From: Acidobacteriota bacterium
Lineage (GTDB): Bacteria > Acidobacteriota > Terriglobia > Terriglobales > Acidobacteriaceae
DNA length: 5,117 bases
Direction of reading: 5' to 3'
Assembly: GCA_003225595.1 (NCBI GenBank)
Contig: QIAR01000369.1
Coordinates: forward strand, 1 to 5,117
The notes beneath the pieces were generated by a model. The model saw nothing but the letters and a program-made list of their open reading frames with translations, did no database searches and was not told the origin of the DNA. Below are positions 4,387 through 5,117 of this stretch, piece after piece. The translations under genes were made by a program, and so were the position numbers. How positions within the stretch are numbered: the stretch's first letter is position 1; each line of letters opens with the position of its first letter.

Positions 4387-4415
4387 CCCCGTTTCCATGC
4401 ACGCGTAGTGCTTAC

Positions 4416-4432
4416 GGCGCGTCTTTCGCGCC
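4416..4432 (+). other. GC-rich stem-loop close to rpoB
   Basis: GGCGCG (4416-4421) pairs perfectly with CGCGCC (4427-4432) around TCTTT. A weak TTTT (4443-4446) lies ten bases after the stem. Two direct GGTCGCG copies (4448-4454 and 4461-4467) follow, before the rpoB ribosome site GGGAG at 4478-4482. The leader immediately upstream of rpoB is thus structured, but I cannot assign a function. Confidence 0.35.
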
Positions 4433-4490
4433 CCATTCCTCTGTTTTGGTCGCGGCCGACGGTCGCGCTTGAAAGTTGGGAGTCCGTAGA

Positions 4491-5117
4491 ATGCCGACAA
4501 CGAAGAATATCCTTCCTAAGCGTTTTGATTTTTCAAAAATTCCGGCCACCATCCAGATTCCAAACCTGATCGAGGTTCAGAAGCGCTCCTATGATCGCTT
4601 CCTGCAGATGGATCGGCTGCCGAGTGAGCGCGACGATGCCGGGCTCCAGGCGGTCTTTCAGTCCGTGTTCCCGATCACTGATTTCCGCAATGTCTCGCAA
4701 TTGGAGTTCGTGGACTACGCAATCGGCAACTGGGAGTGCAAGTGCGGCCACTTGAAAGGTCTGCACCACCTGCGTACGACCTGCCGCAATTGCGGATCGA
4801 CTGTCATCACCGATCCATTTCACCCTGGTGATGTGCTCTGCAGCAAGTGCGGCACATACAATTCCAACACTCCGGACTTCTGCAACAAGTGCGGTGACCC
4901 CGTCGGCCTGCAATTGAAGTATGACGTCAGCGAGTGCGAAGAGCGCGGCATGACCTATTCGGCGCCGCTCAAGGTGACCATGCGCCTGACAATCTATGAA
5001 AAGGATGCGGAGACTGGCAATCGCTCTATCCGCGACATAAAGGAGCAGGAGGTCTTTTTCGGTGACGTGCCACTGATGACCGCCAACGGCACATTTATTG
5101 TCAATGGCACCGAGCGT
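4491..5117 (+). CDS. rpoB: DNA-directed RNA polymerase subunit beta, N-terminal part (partial)
   Basis: Beta forms one pincer and part of the active site of RNA polymerase. The first 209 codons are present, ending exactly in the conserved NGTER; the rest lies beyond the window. ATG 4491 follows GGGAG (4478-4482) by eight bases. The start MPTTKNILPKRFDFSKI is followed by the typical IQIPNLIEVQKRSYDRFLQ (21-39) and FPITDF (60-65). Between VDYAIG (74-79) and LKYDVSECEERG (142-153), where most beta subunits continue almost directly, lie about 60 extra residues. They hold four cysteine pairs: C83-x-C85, C98-xx-C101, C117-xx-C120 and C131-xx-C134. This looks like two zinc ribbons. The frame is uninterrupted and codon use does not change, so it is an in-frame domain insertion, not an error. 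I recall similar insertions in Acidobacteriota RpoB. The rpoC gene is expected next. Confidence 0.98.
   Translation, partial: MPTTKNILPKRFDFSKIPATIQIPNLIEVQKRSYDRFLQMDRLPSERDDAGLQAVFQSVFPITDFRNVSQLEFVDYAIGNWECKCGHLKGLHHLRTTCRNCGSTVITDPFHPGDVLCSKCGTYNSNTPDFCNKCGDPVGLQLKYDVSECEERGMTYSAPLKVTMRLTIYEKDAETGNRSIRDIKEQEVFFGDVPLMTANGTFIVNGTER

Larger units (their letters stand above)
4003..4490 (+). other. Non-coding rplL-rpoB intergenic region
   Basis: This 488-base stretch has no credible gene. Open frames here lack a ribosome site, resemble nothing I know, and mostly run antisense. It contains several stem-loops: CCGTCC (4029-4034) with GGACGG (4049-4054); GTGCGGC (4074-4080) with GCTGCAC (4087-4093), one G-U; CACGT (4091-4095) with ACGTG (4100-4104); GTCCCGC (4263-4269) with GCGGGAC (4275-4281); a 14-bp stem at 4343-4376; and GGCGCG (4416-4421) with CGCGCC (4427-4432). 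An AT-rich patch lies at 4144-4169. In E. coli the corresponding gap holds an attenuator, an RNase III site and weak promoters. The structures here fit such roles, but function is inference. Confidence 0.7.

Noticed and set aside
4196..4408. Plus-strand 70-codon frame between rplL and rpoB, a possible leader peptide.
   Set aside because: No purine-rich ribosome site precedes the ATG and the predicted protein is unlike any family I know; it also runs through the strong hairpins.
3811..4500. Open frame of 229 codons on the minus strand across the rplL 3' end and the rplL-rpoB gap.
   Set aside because: Nearly 200 bases are antisense to rplL, the product has no recognisable domain, and there is no ribosome site; long antisense frames are expected in GC-rich DNA.
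4728..4910. Frameshift or assembly error explaining the extra RpoB segment.
   Set aside because: The reading frame is unbroken, the insert is Cys-ordered, and the conserved RpoB sequence resumes in the same frame after it.

Overview
The window is a stretch of the classic bacterial transcription/translation super-cluster, all on the + strand: 3' end of tuf (EF-Tu), rpmG (L33), tRNA-Trp(CCA), secE, nusG, rplK (L11), rplA (L1), rplJ (L10), rplL (L7/L12) and the 5' end of rpoB (RNA polymerase beta). No gene is broken. Only tuf (5' side) and rpoB (3' side) are cut, both by the window edges. The best guess for the source is an Acidobacteriota (soil, Terriglobia/Koribacter-like) chromosome. This rests on the tuf-rpmG-trnW-secE-nusG order, a cysteine-rich insertion near the N-terminus of RpoB that I associate from memory with that phylum, and GC-rich 'GATCCTTCGG'-type intergenic repeats. 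No database search was possible.

Layout: 1-185 tuf end; 186-279 a spacer almost filled by a heptad-periodic inverted repeat; 280-432 rpmG; 433-548 a spacer carrying a REP/MITE-like hairpin element; 549-624 tRNA-Trp with encoded CCA; 685-945 secE; 1003-1671 nusG, probably from a TTG start; 1672-2103 rplK, directly abutting nusG; 2104-2222 a structured spacer with competing hairpins; 2223-2930 rplA; 2931-3019 a foldable rplJ leader that includes a diverged copy of the repeat element; 3020-3553 rplJ; 3616-4002 rplL; 4003-4490 a 488-base non-coding region with several stem-loops and an AT-rich patch; 4491-5117 rpoB start.

Function: EF-Tu, L33, L11, L1, L10 and L7/L12 are translation components. 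L11, L10 and L7/L12 build the GTPase-associated stalk to which EF-Tu is recruited. SecE is the small subunit of the SecYEG translocon, NusG couples transcription to translation and Rho, and RpoB is the catalytic beta subunit of RNA polymerase. Co-transcription in at least two segments (up to rplL, then rpoB onwards) is likely, with L1- and L10-type feedback on the mRNA known from other bacteria.

The coding content is mostly ordinary. The points of interest are the double zinc-ribbon-like insertion in RpoB, the 7-nt-periodic inverted repeat, the repeat family shared between the trnW and rplJ upstream regions, mutually exclusive hairpins after rplK, a 14-bp hairpin before rpoB, and a SecE lacking the usual Trp of its amphipathic-helix/hinge motif. 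I see no convincing new multi-gene system.
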